From assembly GCA_002346225.1 (NCBI GenBank), contig DDYY01000079.1, positions 62,449-126,448 of the forward strand: 64,000 bases of DNA. The letters are read 5' to 3'. Below the pieces are notes generated by a model. That model searched no databases. It was not told the DNA's origin and saw only the letters and a program-made list of their open reading frames with translations. Source of the stretch: Bacteroidetes bacterium UBA3022. GTDB taxonomy: Bacteria; Bacteroidota; Bacteroidia; Chitinophagales; BACL12. Made by a program: the position numbers and the translations under genes. Below are positions 54,033 to 63,379 of this stretch, one piece after another. Positions within the stretch are counted from its first letter, which is position 1. Each line of letters starts with the position of its first letter.

Positions 54033-56837
54033 ATGAGTAATAAATCGGATAAACAACTATATCTGCTGGATGCGTTTGCATTGATTTTTCGCGCCTATTT
54101 TGCATTTTCCCGAAACCCGTTGATCAATAGCAAAGGCCAGAATGTTTCTGCCATAACTGGATTTGTCAACACTTTATACGACCTGATGCAGAATACCGGC
54201 AGCACGCATATTGCCGTCTGCTTTGATTCTGACAAAGCACCGGTAGGCCGTTCAGAGGTTTTTGCCGACTACAAAGCCAACCGACAGGAAACCCCGGAGG
54301 ACATTAAGTGGAGTGTACCCATCATCAAGGAAATTGTATCAGCTTTCAATGTGCCCATTCTGGAAGTTCCCGGTTATGAGGCAGATGATGTAGTAGGTAC
54401 GATTGCCAAACAAGCAGAGCGGGAAGGTTACGAAGTATACATGGTCACCATGGATAAAGACTACGGTCAATTGATGAGTGAAAACATTCATATGTACCGA
54501 CCATCCTACACAGGCAAAGGATTTGATACTGTGCGGTTGCAGGATATGCTGGATAAGTGGGGTATTGACAATCCATTACAGCTGATTGATATTCTTGGAT
54601 TAATGGGTGACAGTGTCGATAATATTCCCGGCGTACCCGGTGTAGGTGAAAAGACGGCCCAGAAACTCATAGCCCAGTATGGTTCAGTAGAAGGCGTACT
54701 TGCTAATCTCGATGAACAGAAAGGTAAGTTGAAAGAAAACCTCGAAAAGTTTGCCGACCAGGCGCTGATGTCAAAAGAACTCGCCACTATTATTCTGGAC
54801 GTGCCGGTCACCTTCGAAGAAGACAAGGTAGTCATTGACGAACCGGACAAAGAAAAACTGGCTGCCATTTTTGCGGAGCTGGAATTCAGACAATTAGGCA
54901 AACGCATACTGGGTGATGCATATCAGGTGAATGTTGCCAAAACGGGCGACCAGATGGATATGTTCGGGGGCAGCACCCCTACCGGCAATGAGTTGCAGCA
55001 GGCGCGCGAGCAAATTGGTGGCGGCAAGGACATTACCAATACCGAGCATAATTATCTGATTGCCAGCACCGAAAAGGAAAGGGCAGATCTGGCGCAACTA
55101 CTTATGCAACAAAAATTAATTTGTTTTGATACAGAAACCACCGGCATTGATGCCAACGAAGCTGAACTGGTAGGATTCTCCTTTAGCTGGGAAAAAGGCA
55201 AGGGGTACTATGTTCCCGTTCCTGCCGATCGCAATGCAGCTATGGCAGTGGTGGAGACCTTTCGCCCGGTGCTGGAAAACCCCTCTATTGCCAAGGTTGC
55301 ACAAAACCTTAAATACGACTACCTCATCATGAAGTGGTATGGAGTAAACATACAGGGTCCCATGCACGACAGCATGCTCGCCCATTACCTGCTCGAACCG
55401 GAGTTGCGTCATAACATGGATTACCTGTCAGAAAATTACCTGGGTTATTCCCCGGTTTCAATTGAAACACTCATCGGCAAAAAAGGCAAGAACCAGCTGA
55501 GCATGCGCGATGCGCCATTGGAAAAAGTAGCAGAATATGCCGTAGAGGATACCGATATCACCCTTCAGTTGCATCACACTTTCCAGCCCATGCTGGAAAA
55601 AGAAGGCCTTGCAACCTTGTACAAAGACGTTGAAATACCATTGGTACCTGTCCTGGCAGCTATGGAATATGAAGGTGTCAATCTGGATGTTCCATTCCTG
55701 CAGGATTTTTCCGCCACCTTAGGTAAAGACATTGAAAAAACTGCTGCGGCTATTTATGAGATGGCGGGTGTGAAGTTCAACATCGACTCTCCAAAGCAGT
55801 TAGGGGAAGTGTTGTTCACTAAACTAAAGATTCCTTATCAGGGTCAGAAAACCAAAACAGGTAAGCTCTCTACCGGAGAAGATGTATTACAAAGGCTGGC
55901 TGATGAAAATCCCATTGCCTCTCACATTCTGGAGTATCGGGAATTGGGCAAATTGAAGTCTACCTATGTAGATTCACTGCCATTGCTCATCAATCCCAAA
56001 ACCGGTCGCGTGCATACCAATTTTGGCCAGGCTATAGCTGCCAGTGGACGTTTGAGCAGCAATAATCCGAATTTGCAGAACATACCCATAAGAACGGAAA
56101 GAGGACAGATGGTACGCAAGGCATTTATTGCCAGAGATGATGACCATGTCCTCATGAGCGCCGATTATTCTCAAATAGAGTTGCGCATCATTGCGGCGTT
56201 GAGTAAAGACCAGGGAATGATTGATGCTTTTCGCCAGGGTATGGACATTCACTCCGCGACAGCTGCCAAAGTATTCGGCGTGGAACTTAATGACGTTACC
56301 CGCGAAATGCGTTCGAAAGCCAAGGCGGTAAACTTTGGAATTGCCTATGGTCAGACAGCTTTTGGTCTATCCCAAAATCTTCGCATAAGCAGGACGGAGG
56401 CCAAAGAGATTATCGATAATTACAACGAGCAGTTTCCAGGTGTAGCACGACTTATGGAAGAGAATAAGGAGTTTGCAAGGAAGCACGGATATGTGCAAAC
56501 CATACTGGGAAGGAAGCGGTACCTGAAAGACATCAATTCTGCTAATAATACGGTACGGTCAGCAGCAGAGCGTGTAGCTGTCAACTCGCCCATTCAGGGA
56601 AGTGCTGCCGACTTAATTAAGGTTGCCATGTTGCACATTCATGCTGCCTTGCAAAGCGGAGGATGGAAGTCGAAGATGACCCTGCAGGTGCATGATGAAC
56701 TTGTTTTTGATGTATACCGACCTGAACTGGAAGACCTCCGGCAGCTGGTGGTAGAAAAGATGGTAGGTGCCATTCCCATGGACGTACCTATTGAAGCTGA
56801 AGTAGGAAGTGGTGTTAACTGGCTGGAAGCCCACTGA
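54033..56837 (+). CDS. polA: DNA polymerase I
   Basis: The 934-residue enzyme has all three activities by motif. The N-terminal 5'-3' exonuclease has LLDAFALIFRAYFAF and VTMDKDYGQLMSE, GDSVDNIPGVPGVG. The 3'-5' exonuclease has the catalytic Asp366 and Glu368 (FDTETTG), and a late YAVEDTD, so proofreading appears intact. The polymerase has DYSQIELR (Asp711) and VHDELVF (His887-Glu889). The gene is followed by the convergent Lrp gene after 2 bp. Confidence 0.97.
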   Translation: MSNKSDKQLYLLDAFALIFRAYFAFSRNPLINSKGQNVSAITGFVNTLYDLMQNTGSTHIAVCFDSDKAPVGRSEVFADYKANRQETPEDIKWSVPIIKEIVSAFNVPILEVPGYEADDVVGTIAKQAEREGYEVYMVTMDKDYGQLMSENIHMYRPSYTGKGFDTVRLQDMLDKWGIDNPLQLIDILGLMGDSVDNIPGVPGVGEKTAQKLIAQYGSVEGVLANLDEQKGKLKENLEKFADQALMSKELATIILDVPVTFEEDKVVIDEPDKEKLAAIFAELEFRQLGKRILGDAYQVNVAKTGDQMDMFGGSTPTGNELQQAREQIGGGKDITNTEHNYLIASTEKERADLAQLLMQQKLICFDTETTGIDANEAELVGFSFSWEKGKGYYVPVPADRNAAMAVVETFRPVLENPSIAKVAQNLKYDYLIMKWYGVNIQGPMHDSMLAHYLLEPELRHNMDYLSENYLGYSPVSIETLIGKKGKNQLSMRDAPLEKVAEYAVEDTDITLQLHHTFQPMLEKEGLATLYKDVEIPLVPVLAAMEYEGVNLDVPFLQDFSATLGKDIEKTAAAIYEMAGVKFNIDSPKQLGEVLFTKLKIPYQGQKTKTGKLSTGEDVLQRLADENPIASHILEYRELGKLKSTYVDSLPLLINPKTGRVHTNFGQAIAASGRLSSNNPNLQNIPIRTERGQMVRKAFIARDDDHVLMSADYSQIELRIIAALSKDQGMIDAFRQGMDIHSATAAKVFGVELNDVTREMRSKAKAVNFGIAYGQTAFGLSQNLRISRTEAKEIIDNYNEQFPGVARLMEENKEFARKHGYVQTILGRKRYLKDINSANNTVRSAAERVAVNSPIQGSAADLIKVAMLHIHAALQSGGWKSKMTLQVHDELVFDVYRPELEDLRQLVVEKMVGAIPMDVPIEAEVGSGVNWLEAH

Positions 56838-56839
56838 CC

Positions 56840-57304
56840 TTAGTCAATCATCATTGGTCTGCTGAAAGTTTGCTCCAGAGAGATGAAGGTCTCGGTTCTG
56901 TCAATGCCGTTAATGCGTTGCACTTTATCATGGAGTACATCTTTCAGGTGAGCAGCATCTCTACAATACATTTTCACGAAGATGCTGTAGTTCCCAGTGA
57001 GGTAGTAGCAATCCACAATTTCAGGAATTTGCTGCAGCTCCTTGGTTACATCATCGTACATAGAGCTTTTTTCCAGATATATACCAAGGAATGCTGTGAT
57101 ATCGTAACCCACTTTCGCCGGATTCACATGCAGGTTCACCGAGCTGATAATTCCCAACTGGGTTAATTTTTTCATTCGGACGTGGACGGTACCGCTGGAA
57201 ACCTTCAATTGCTTGGCAATATCGGTATAAGGAATGGTGGCATCCCGCATAAGGGTCTCCAAAATCTGCTTATCCAGATTATCAATATTTGAATTAGGCA
57301 ACAT
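56840..57304 (-). CDS. Lrp/AsnC family transcriptional regulator
   Basis: The 154-residue protein has an N-terminal winged helix (DKQILETLMRDATIPYTDIAKQLKVSSGTVHVRMKKL) and a C-terminal RAM/ACT-like ligand domain with EIVDCYYLTGNYSIFVKMYC. It probably binds an amino acid. Its target is unknown. The A/T-rich stretch upstream (57305-57420) could hold its own operator, and it faces the Rof-like gene with which it shares the gap. Confidence 0.93.
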   Translation of the reverse strand: MLPNSNIDNLDKQILETLMRDATIPYTDIAKQLKVSSGTVHVRMKKLTQLGIISSVNLHVNPAKVGYDITAFLGIYLEKSSMYDDVTKELQQIPEIVDCYYLTGNYSIFVKMYCRDAAHLKDVLHDKVQRINGIDRTETFISLEQTFSRPMMID

Positions 57305-57389
57305 TATCAGTTATTCAGGTTAAAGAATTTATAAAAATAATCGAATAATTTACAAACTCACTATAAAATGCACGAATTTAATATTTTTT

Positions 57390-57420
57390 TTTGCACAAAA
57401 CCGCACTATTATTACCTTTG
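57390..57420 (+). promoter_or_regulatory. Perfect Bacteroidota promoter before the Rof-like gene
   Basis: TTTG (57390-57393) and TACCTTTG (57413-57420) are spaced by 19 bp, exactly matching TTTG-N19-TAnnTTTG. Transcription would start near 57427. An intrinsic terminator-like hairpin follows at 57453-57489, before the first gene, making an attenuated leader or a short RNA. Confidence 0.65.
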
Positions 57421-57452
57421 ACACAACGTATTCAATCTCCCCCTTTTTAATA

Positions 57453-57489
57453 ATGCTGTCTGATGAGGAGCAGGCAGCATTTTTTTTTT
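57453..57489 (+). terminator. Leader terminator before the Rof-like gene
   Basis: A 10 bp stem, ATGCTGTCTG (57453-57462) with CAGGCAGCAT (57471-57480), has one G-U pair and an 8 nt loop, followed by nine T residues (57481-57489). It lies between a perfect promoter and the ATG at 57535. It would release a transcript of about 60 nt unless read through. Confidence 0.72.
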
Positions 57490-57534
57490 GCACTTTTTTC
57501 AACGAAACAAGGTTAAATGTACTAAATAATTAAA

Positions 57535-57762
57535 ATGAAAGTACCCTATCAACCTGTTTCCTGTGAACTATACGATCAATTGACAGATTATGCGGTGTTG
57601 CGGCGTGCTGTAAAAATCATTATCAGCTTGCCGGATGGTGGCAGCGAGGAATTGCAGGTGCAGGTGAAAGATATCATTACCCGCAACAAGGAAGAGTTTC
57701 TGATTACGGAAAACGACCGGGCCATCCGTCTGGATCAGATCCGCTCGGTAATGCAAGGGTAA
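57535..57762 (+). CDS. Rof-like Rho-binding antiterminator family protein
   Basis: The 75-residue protein resembles E. coli Rof (YaeO), the Rho inhibitor: YQPVSCELYDQLTDYA (Rof: YQPINCDDYDNLE), a middle LPDGGSEELQVQVKDIITRN block, and RLDQIRSV (Rof: LRLDKITS). The fold is a small SH3-like barrel. Rof binds Rho and blocks its RNA loading. The gene has its own promoter followed by an intrinsic terminator in the leader. The assignment is by eye and needs a profile search. Confidence 0.7.
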   Translation: MKVPYQPVSCELYDQLTDYAVLRRAVKIIISLPDGGSEELQVQVKDIITRNKEEFLITENDRAIRLDQIRSVMQG

Positions 57763-57854
57763 TATTTGCCTGTTTCCATCCGATTCCCTACTAAGTCTTC
57801 CAATGCAACGTTATTTCGTATACTTTTATACTAAATGACACAGCAGCATTGCAA

Positions 57855-60068
57855 ATGAGCAATTTGATACAATCTTTTCCAATTCAGCTATTGATTCTTC
57901 ATCTCAAAAAGAATCATTTCCTGTTGCTCTTCTGGGTCATACTTTTTTTGATGGTTACTTTTTTGCTCGGGGAGCGCTATGGCATTCCACTGTTATTTCT
58001 GGATCCGGAATACCTCGGCGATGTGAGCTTTTTAAGTTTTTTTATTCTGGGTTTTGCTTTCGGTGCATTCCTGATGGTCTGGAATGTTACCAGCTATATT
58101 CTCCACGCGCATCATTTTCCCTTTCTGGCCACCTTGCACCGACCCTTTGGCGTATACAGTCTGAACAATAGCTTAATTCCCATTGCATTCCTCATCGTTT
58201 ACATCATTCAGTTACTTGTTTTCCAACGCGATGAAGGCCTGCTGCGGTTTCCCGTTGCGGCACTCCGGTTGGGCGGACTGTTCTCCGGCGCCATCGTGTT
58301 TATAGCACTCTCCATGGCTTATTTTTTCAGCACCAATAAAAATATTTTTCAACTGTTAGGACTGAAAGGAAAAGAAGAACCCACTGCGTTTGACGACAGC
58401 GGACCTACCTGGGGTTCCACCACCGGTCACATGGAGATTCGCGTAGCTACTTATCTCAACCATGAATTGCGTCTGAAAGCTGCAAGACCCGTCGGACATT
58501 ATCCTGCCGCCCTTATATTCCGCGTTTACAGGCAACATCATATGAATGCCCTTTTTATTGAGCTTACTGCGCTGCTGCTGATTGTAGTGCTGGGGCACCT
58601 GATTGACTATCCTGTTTTCCGCATCCCCGCTGCCAGCAGCATTCTGCTATTATTCGCCATTGTTATCATGGTGGTAGGTGCCGTTTCCTACTGGTTGAAA
58701 GGATGGAAAATACTCGTCAGTATTATAGGCATATTGCTCATTGACCTTATCATCGGCCAGAATTTGCTGCAATATAAAAACAGAGCTTATGGTATTGGTT
58801 ATGCTCCTACCGAACAACCTTACACCCTCGACCGATTGCAAACGCTGAATGGTCCGGCATATACAGACAAGGACAAGACGAACATGCTGACCATTCTTCA
58901 AAACTGGCGGAATAAATTTCCTGCTGACACGCCTCCCAAGATGGTATTTATCAATTGCAGTGGTGGTGGTCTGCGTGCCAGTATGTTTGTAATGGACGCT
59001 TTACAACAGGCAGACAGTATTACCGGTGGCAATCTGATGGAGCATACCATATTGATGTCGGGTGCCTCAGGCGGAATGATTGCTGCAGCATACTACCGGG
59101 AACTCTACTACCAGTCCATTTCGGATGAAGCTATTCGTCCATACGATGCAGCCTACCTGAATAAGATTTCCTCCGACATGCTCAATGCACTGGCGTATAC
59201 CAGTGTAGTGAACGACCTCTTTTTCCCCTGGAAGAATTACACCTATAATGACCTGAATTACAGAAAAGACAGAGGCTATATATTTGAAAAAGCATTAAAT
59301 GAAAATACGGATTCCGTTTTACACCGACCGATAAGTTATTATGCTGCTGCGGAACAGCAGGCTACCATTCCGCTGCTGCTTTTCGCACCTACCATTATCA
59401 ATGACGAAAGGAGGCTGTTCATTGGTGCACAATCGTATTCTTTCCTGGGGTATCCTGTCAACCGAAGAAATGATTACTCTCCGCCGGAGGTAGACGGAGT
59501 AGATATTCATTATTTACTGGAAGACATGGATGTCAGCAACCTGCTTCTAACCAGTGCCATTCGGATGAGTTGCACCTTTCCTTACATCCTACCGAATGTA
59601 CACCTGCCTACCACACCTGAAGTGGAGCTGATGGATGCAGGCATTCGCGATAATTACGGCGTAGATGCTGCAGTGCGTTTTGCCGACACCTTCAAGGAAT
59701 GGATAGACAGGGAAACAAGCGGGGTCATAATGTTGAACCTGAGAGGGCTGGAGCAGGATGTTCCGATTCGAACGAAAATCAGCCAGGGTGTACTGGAAAA
59801 AATCTTCAGCCCCATCGGCAACCTTTACCTGAACTGGGTAGAAGTACAGGATTATCAGAATGATTTTCTGCTGCATCATTTGCATACACGACTGGATGTT
59901 CCGCTGGAGGTAATTTCCATTGCCTACCAGCCTTCTGCCGGAGCGCGAAGAGCCTCCCTGAGCTTTCATCTCACCAATAGGGAAAAACGCGATATTATGG
60001 AATCTGCCTCCAGTACAGAAAGCAGGGAAGCCTATGCCCATCTCGCCGAGTTACTCCGAACTCCCTGA
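57855..60068 (+). CDS. Membrane-embedded patatin-like phospholipase
   Basis: The 737-residue protein (ATG at 57855; a TTG six bases earlier is less likely) begins with seven hydrophobic segments over about residues 20-310. A patatin domain follows: VFINCSGGGLRASMF near 364-378 gives the oxyanion Gly-rich loop, the nucleophile is Ser405 in GASGG, and the catalytic Asp594 is in LMDAGIRD. It hydrolyses acyl esters, probably phospholipids, at the membrane. Most bacterial patatins are soluble, so the membrane domain is notable. It overlaps the convergent methyltransferase gene by 18 bp. Confidence 0.87.
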   Translation: MSNLIQSFPIQLLILHLKKNHFLLLFWVILFLMVTFLLGERYGIPLLFLDPEYLGDVSFLSFFILGFAFGAFLMVWNVTSYILHAHHFPFLATLHRPFGVYSLNNSLIPIAFLIVYIIQLLVFQRDEGLLRFPVAALRLGGLFSGAIVFIALSMAYFFSTNKNIFQLLGLKGKEEPTAFDDSGPTWGSTTGHMEIRVATYLNHELRLKAARPVGHYPAALIFRVYRQHHMNALFIELTALLLIVVLGHLIDYPVFRIPAASSILLLFAIVIMVVGAVSYWLKGWKILVSIIGILLIDLIIGQNLLQYKNRAYGIGYAPTEQPYTLDRLQTLNGPAYTDKDKTNMLTILQNWRNKFPADTPPKMVFINCSGGGLRASMFVMDALQQADSITGGNLMEHTILMSGASGGMIAAAYYRELYYQSISDEAIRPYDAAYLNKISSDMLNALAYTSVVNDLFFPWKNYTYNDLNYRKDRGYIFEKALNENTDSVLHRPISYYAAAEQQATIPLLLFAPTIINDERRLFIGAQSYSFLGYPVNRRNDYSPPEVDGVDIHYLLEDMDVSNLLLTSAIRMSCTFPYILPNVHLPTTPEVELMDAGIRDNYGVDAAVRFADTFKEWIDRETSGVIMLNLRGLEQDVPIRTKISQGVLEKIFSPIGNLYLNWVEVQDYQNDFLLHHLHTRLDVPLEVISIAYQPSAGARRASLSFHLTNREKRDIMESASSTESREAYAHLAELLRTP

Positions 60069-61472
60069 GCGTCTTTGCAAGCAAACAACGTTTTCAATAT
60101 GGTAGGTTTGCGGAAACATATCTACCGGTTGTATGGCTTTTACATCGTATGCTTCTGATAACAGCTGGAGGTCTCTCGCTTGCGTTACCGGATTACAGCT
60201 TACATAAACGATAGTGCGCGGAGCCAATTGCAGCAGGGTAACACACACGTCTTTATGCATGCCTGCCCTCGGCGGGTCGGTAATGACTACATCGGCCTTA
60301 CCGTGACGACTAATAAAGTCGGCATTGAACACTTTCATCATATCACCCGCTTCGAAACTGGCATTGCCAATATTGTTCAGCAAGGCATTTTCCCGGGCAT
60401 CTTCTACGGCTGCTTCAATGGTTTCCACCCCTACCACCTTTCCACATTTTCGGGCTGCCTGCAAAGCAATACTTCCCAATCCGGTGTAAAGATCATATAC
60501 CGTATCTGTGGGACGGAGTCCTGCCATATCCAGTGCTATTTTGTACAGGTTTGCTGCCTGCATGGAATTGGTTTGAAAAAACGATTTCGGACCCAGCCTG
60601 TAGTGTACTCCATCAATAGATTCCGTAATCCATTTTTCTCCACCGACATGTACCATCTCCAGGTCGTACATGGCATCGTTCAATTTGGTATTCACGGTAT
60701 ACCAGGCGGAAGTAATTTCCGGAAATATTTGTAGCAGGTGACGCATTAGCTGGAGGGTAACCTTTTCATTATCCTCAGCAACTGCGAGTATCACCATCAG
60801 GTCGCCATTGGAAGTATTCCGAATCATTAAGTTGCGCAGATAACCGCTATGGTCCATCAGGTTGTAGAATGTCAAACCATGCAATATGGCATACGCTCTC
60901 ACCGCCAGGCGAATATCATTGGAAGGCGCAGGCTGCAGATAGCAGTGTTCTATATCAAGGATTTTATCGAAGCGACCGGGTATATGAAAGCCGAGTGCAT
61001 TGCGTTGCTCAATGGCTGATTCCGCTGCCAGCTCCTCGGGCATGATCCACCTGTTCGAAGAAAAAGTGTATTCAAGTTTATTGCGATAGTAACGATCGAA
61101 AGGCGCAGGAACCACTGGTTGTATTGCGGGTAGATCGTATAACTTCCCAATCCTCCTGAAGGCATCTGCTACCAGCTGGTATTTGAACTCAAGTTGATTT
61201 TTGTATTGAATATCCTGCCAGCGGCAGCCACCACAGGTTCCAAAATGACTGCAAAAAGCCTCTCCCCGCAATTCGGAGCGTTGATGAAAATGGGTTGGGT
61301 AACCTTGTGCGTAATCCGACTTATTCTTCGACAACCTAACATCCACCACATCTCCGGGCACCGTCCTTTCCACAAAAACCACTTTCCCATCTACCCGCGC
61401 CAGACCATAACCGTTGGCTGCAATGGTTTCAATAGTCAGCTCCGACAATTCCCTGTTTCTCCGTTTACGCAT
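60051..61472 (-). CDS. rlmD: 23S rRNA (uracil-5-)-methyltransferase RumA/RlmD family
   Basis: The 473-residue enzyme has an N-terminal TRAM domain (TIETIAANGYGLARVDGKVV), the [4Fe-4S] cysteines Cys74, Cys80, Cys83 and Cys177, the SAM site (TVYDLYTGLGSIALQAARKC), DPPRAGMHKDV and the catalytic cysteine in VYVSCNPVTQARDL. It methylates a uracil C5 in 23S rRNA, as in RlmD; the exact position (1939 or 747) is not decidable. It lies 15 bp after a T9SS protein gene. Confidence 0.9.
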   Translation of the reverse strand: MRKRRNRELSELTIETIAANGYGLARVDGKVVFVERTVPGDVVDVRLSKNKSDYAQGYPTHFHQRSELRGEAFCSHFGTCGGCRWQDIQYKNQLEFKYQLVADAFRRIGKLYDLPAIQPVVPAPFDRYYRNKLEYTFSSNRWIMPEELAAESAIEQRNALGFHIPGRFDKILDIEHCYLQPAPSNDIRLAVRAYAILHGLTFYNLMDHSGYLRNLMIRNTSNGDLMVILAVAEDNEKVTLQLMRHLLQIFPEITSAWYTVNTKLNDAMYDLEMVHVGGEKWITESIDGVHYRLGPKSFFQTNSMQAANLYKIALDMAGLRPTDTVYDLYTGLGSIALQAARKCGKVVGVETIEAAVEDARENALLNNIGNASFEAGDMMKVFNADFISRHGKADVVITDPPRAGMHKDVCVTLLQLAPRTIVYVSCNPVTQARDLQLLSEAYDVKAIQPVDMFPQTYHIENVVCLQRRSGSSE

Positions 61473-61487
61473 CCGGCAAAAGTAACA

Positions 61488-63356
61488 TCACTGTTTGACA
61501 ACCTGCTGAACAATCGGAGGATTGTTGTCTTGCTGTGCTACAAGCAAGTAGATACCCGGTTGCAGGGATGACATGTCGAAGGTAAAACGGTTCCAGCCGG
61601 CAGTCACTTTCGCTTCTACCAGGAAGGCCACCTCTCTGCCCAGCTGATTCAATAAGTAGAAAGCGGCAGTCCCACCGGAAGGCAACTGCAAATCGGCGGT
61701 AACCCATTCACGCACAGGCACAGGATATAGCTGCATCCCAGCAGGTGCGGGTTCCTGTTCGAGCGCTACAGGTGGAAGACTGTCCCGACTGCGCAGGGCT
61801 GCAATCCATGTGGCGTTTTTGCGATCTGTAAATGGCCCTGCATCTATGGCCTTTCCGAAGTTTCCGGACACCCACACCACACCGGGTTCATTGTACTTTG
61901 GCTGGCTGCCGGTATAGTCGCCCCAGCGTTCATAGGTGCCACTTAACATGTTCACGTAAGTGTCGCCTGTTTTGAGGTTAACCCTTTCGGAATATCCGGA
62001 ATAATTATAGAAAAATGCAGACATCCCGGCATACACTTCCGGCGCGGAATGGTCGGCCGTAATGATGGACTGTACGTCATCATCGTATCTGCCCGTAAAT
62101 GAAATTCCTGGATAGCCCAGGTCAAGCGTATCATCCCCGATAATGTTACCACTCACCACAGGATCGCTCAGCAGGTCCGTAATGATGCCATGGTATATAC
62201 CACAGAAACCGGTGGCAGGGTCAAGCGTGTTCGCTACAAACTGAATCTGATTATTCTGCAGGAAGGAACCCAGAATTCTACCATCATTGGTGTCGAAAGT
62301 ATGATCATTGAATTGTCTTGCCTGCGGCGGAACGCCATAGTTTACATCGGCGAGTGCAAAGTCTACTTCAACTGTTGTTTCGGGCACTGCCAGTGCATCG
62401 GTTACCCGCACTACAAAGATGGTATCATTGGATGGTGAGAAGTTCCTGTTGCTCAGAAAATACATATCAGGACCCAGTGGTCCTTTTCCACCTTTTACAG
62501 GATGCAGATTCCGAATAGGCGCTCCTCCAAACTGTATGTTATCCCAAAAAACAGCATCGAGGGCATTGCCGTTATAACCACTGTCCAGACTCATTTGCCA
62601 GATAAGTGTTTCGCTGAAACCAGTCTGCCAGGGTTCATCGGGAATAATCAGGTTACCTGTGATAAACAGTTCTGTTTCTGTAATGGCTATCATGGGATAA
62701 TCTGTCCAGCGGTTATTGTCTTTAGGGTTACCCGGCAGTTCGTAAACATTCCAGGTTCCTGTAGGATCGCTGGTTTGCGAAAATGCCACTATTATAAAAC
62801 TGGTAGCCGGTCCAAAACCGTCGAGGAAGACCAGAATAAATCTATCATGGATGGGATCGTACAGGACCCGCGGATCAAAGCTGCTCTGGGGGCCGCCCAA
62901 TGTATCGGCGATGGCTCCCAGGGACACTTCATGCAGTAGATTTCCGGACATGTCATAGACATGCATATTGCTGTTAATGACCGAAATGATGGTACCATCG
63001 TTGGAAATGGCCATGTCATTATCGTTGGGGACACTAACTCCCGACAAGTTGCCTTCAAAACCTGCCAGAACCTCCGGTGTAGATGCGTCGCCTTCCATGG
63101 CTTTCCATCCCGATGGCTGGTAGGAACGGTACAATGAATCCTTTAAACCCAGCAAATAAGCCCTGTAGGTACCTGCACCCGGAGACGGCATTTCCAGGCT
63201 GTAGACCGAAGGGGCAAAATCTTGTTGTATGGACTTTAAATGTATCTGTTCGGGTAATATCGGCTGTTGCAATACATTGCGCACCGGTAGTGCTGATTGC
63301 TGACCCAACGCTTGCAGGGAAAGGGCAAGTGCCAGTAGGAAGGATGCGTATTTCAT
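61488..63356 (-). CDS. T9SS-exported protein of unknown function
   Basis: The 622-residue protein starts at the ATG at 63356 with a signal peptide ending near LQALGQ; five extra upstream residues are possible. The main region (about 100-520) is beta-rich with repeated GNL, FDPRVLYDPIHDRFILVF and YPMIAITETELFITGN patterns that suggest a beta-propeller. The final part (about 545-622) is a type A T9SS sorting domain (LYPVPVREWVTADL ... GIYLLVAQQD). I do not recognise the family. It lies in a minus-strand run between a glycosyltransferase and rlmD. Confidence 0.8.
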   Translation of the reverse strand: MKYASFLLALALSLQALGQQSALPVRNVLQQPILPEQIHLKSIQQDFAPSVYSLEMPSPGAGTYRAYLLGLKDSLYRSYQPSGWKAMEGDASTPEVLAGFEGNLSGVSVPNDNDMAISNDGTIISVINSNMHVYDMSGNLLHEVSLGAIADTLGGPQSSFDPRVLYDPIHDRFILVFLDGFGPATSFIIVAFSQTSDPTGTWNVYELPGNPKDNNRWTDYPMIAITETELFITGNLIIPDEPWQTGFSETLIWQMSLDSGYNGNALDAVFWDNIQFGGAPIRNLHPVKGGKGPLGPDMYFLSNRNFSPSNDTIFVVRVTDALAVPETTVEVDFALADVNYGVPPQARQFNDHTFDTNDGRILGSFLQNNQIQFVANTLDPATGFCGIYHGIITDLLSDPVVSGNIIGDDTLDLGYPGISFTGRYDDDVQSIITADHSAPEVYAGMSAFFYNYSGYSERVNLKTGDTYVNMLSGTYERWGDYTGSQPKYNEPGVVWVSGNFGKAIDAGPFTDRKNATWIAALRSRDSLPPVALEQEPAPAGMQLYPVPVREWVTADLQLPSGGTAAFYLLNQLGREVAFLVEAKVTAGWNRFTFDMSSLQPGIYLLVAQQDNNPPIVQQVVKQ

Positions 63357-63379
63357 CTTCAAAAATACCAAATTAGGGG

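Noticed and set aside
57458..57528. Hammerhead ribozyme-like core (CTGATGAG ... CGAAAC)
   Set aside because: The two core strings occur, but the sequence between them cannot form stem II beyond one pair, and stems I and III are absent. The first string is part of a terminator stem.
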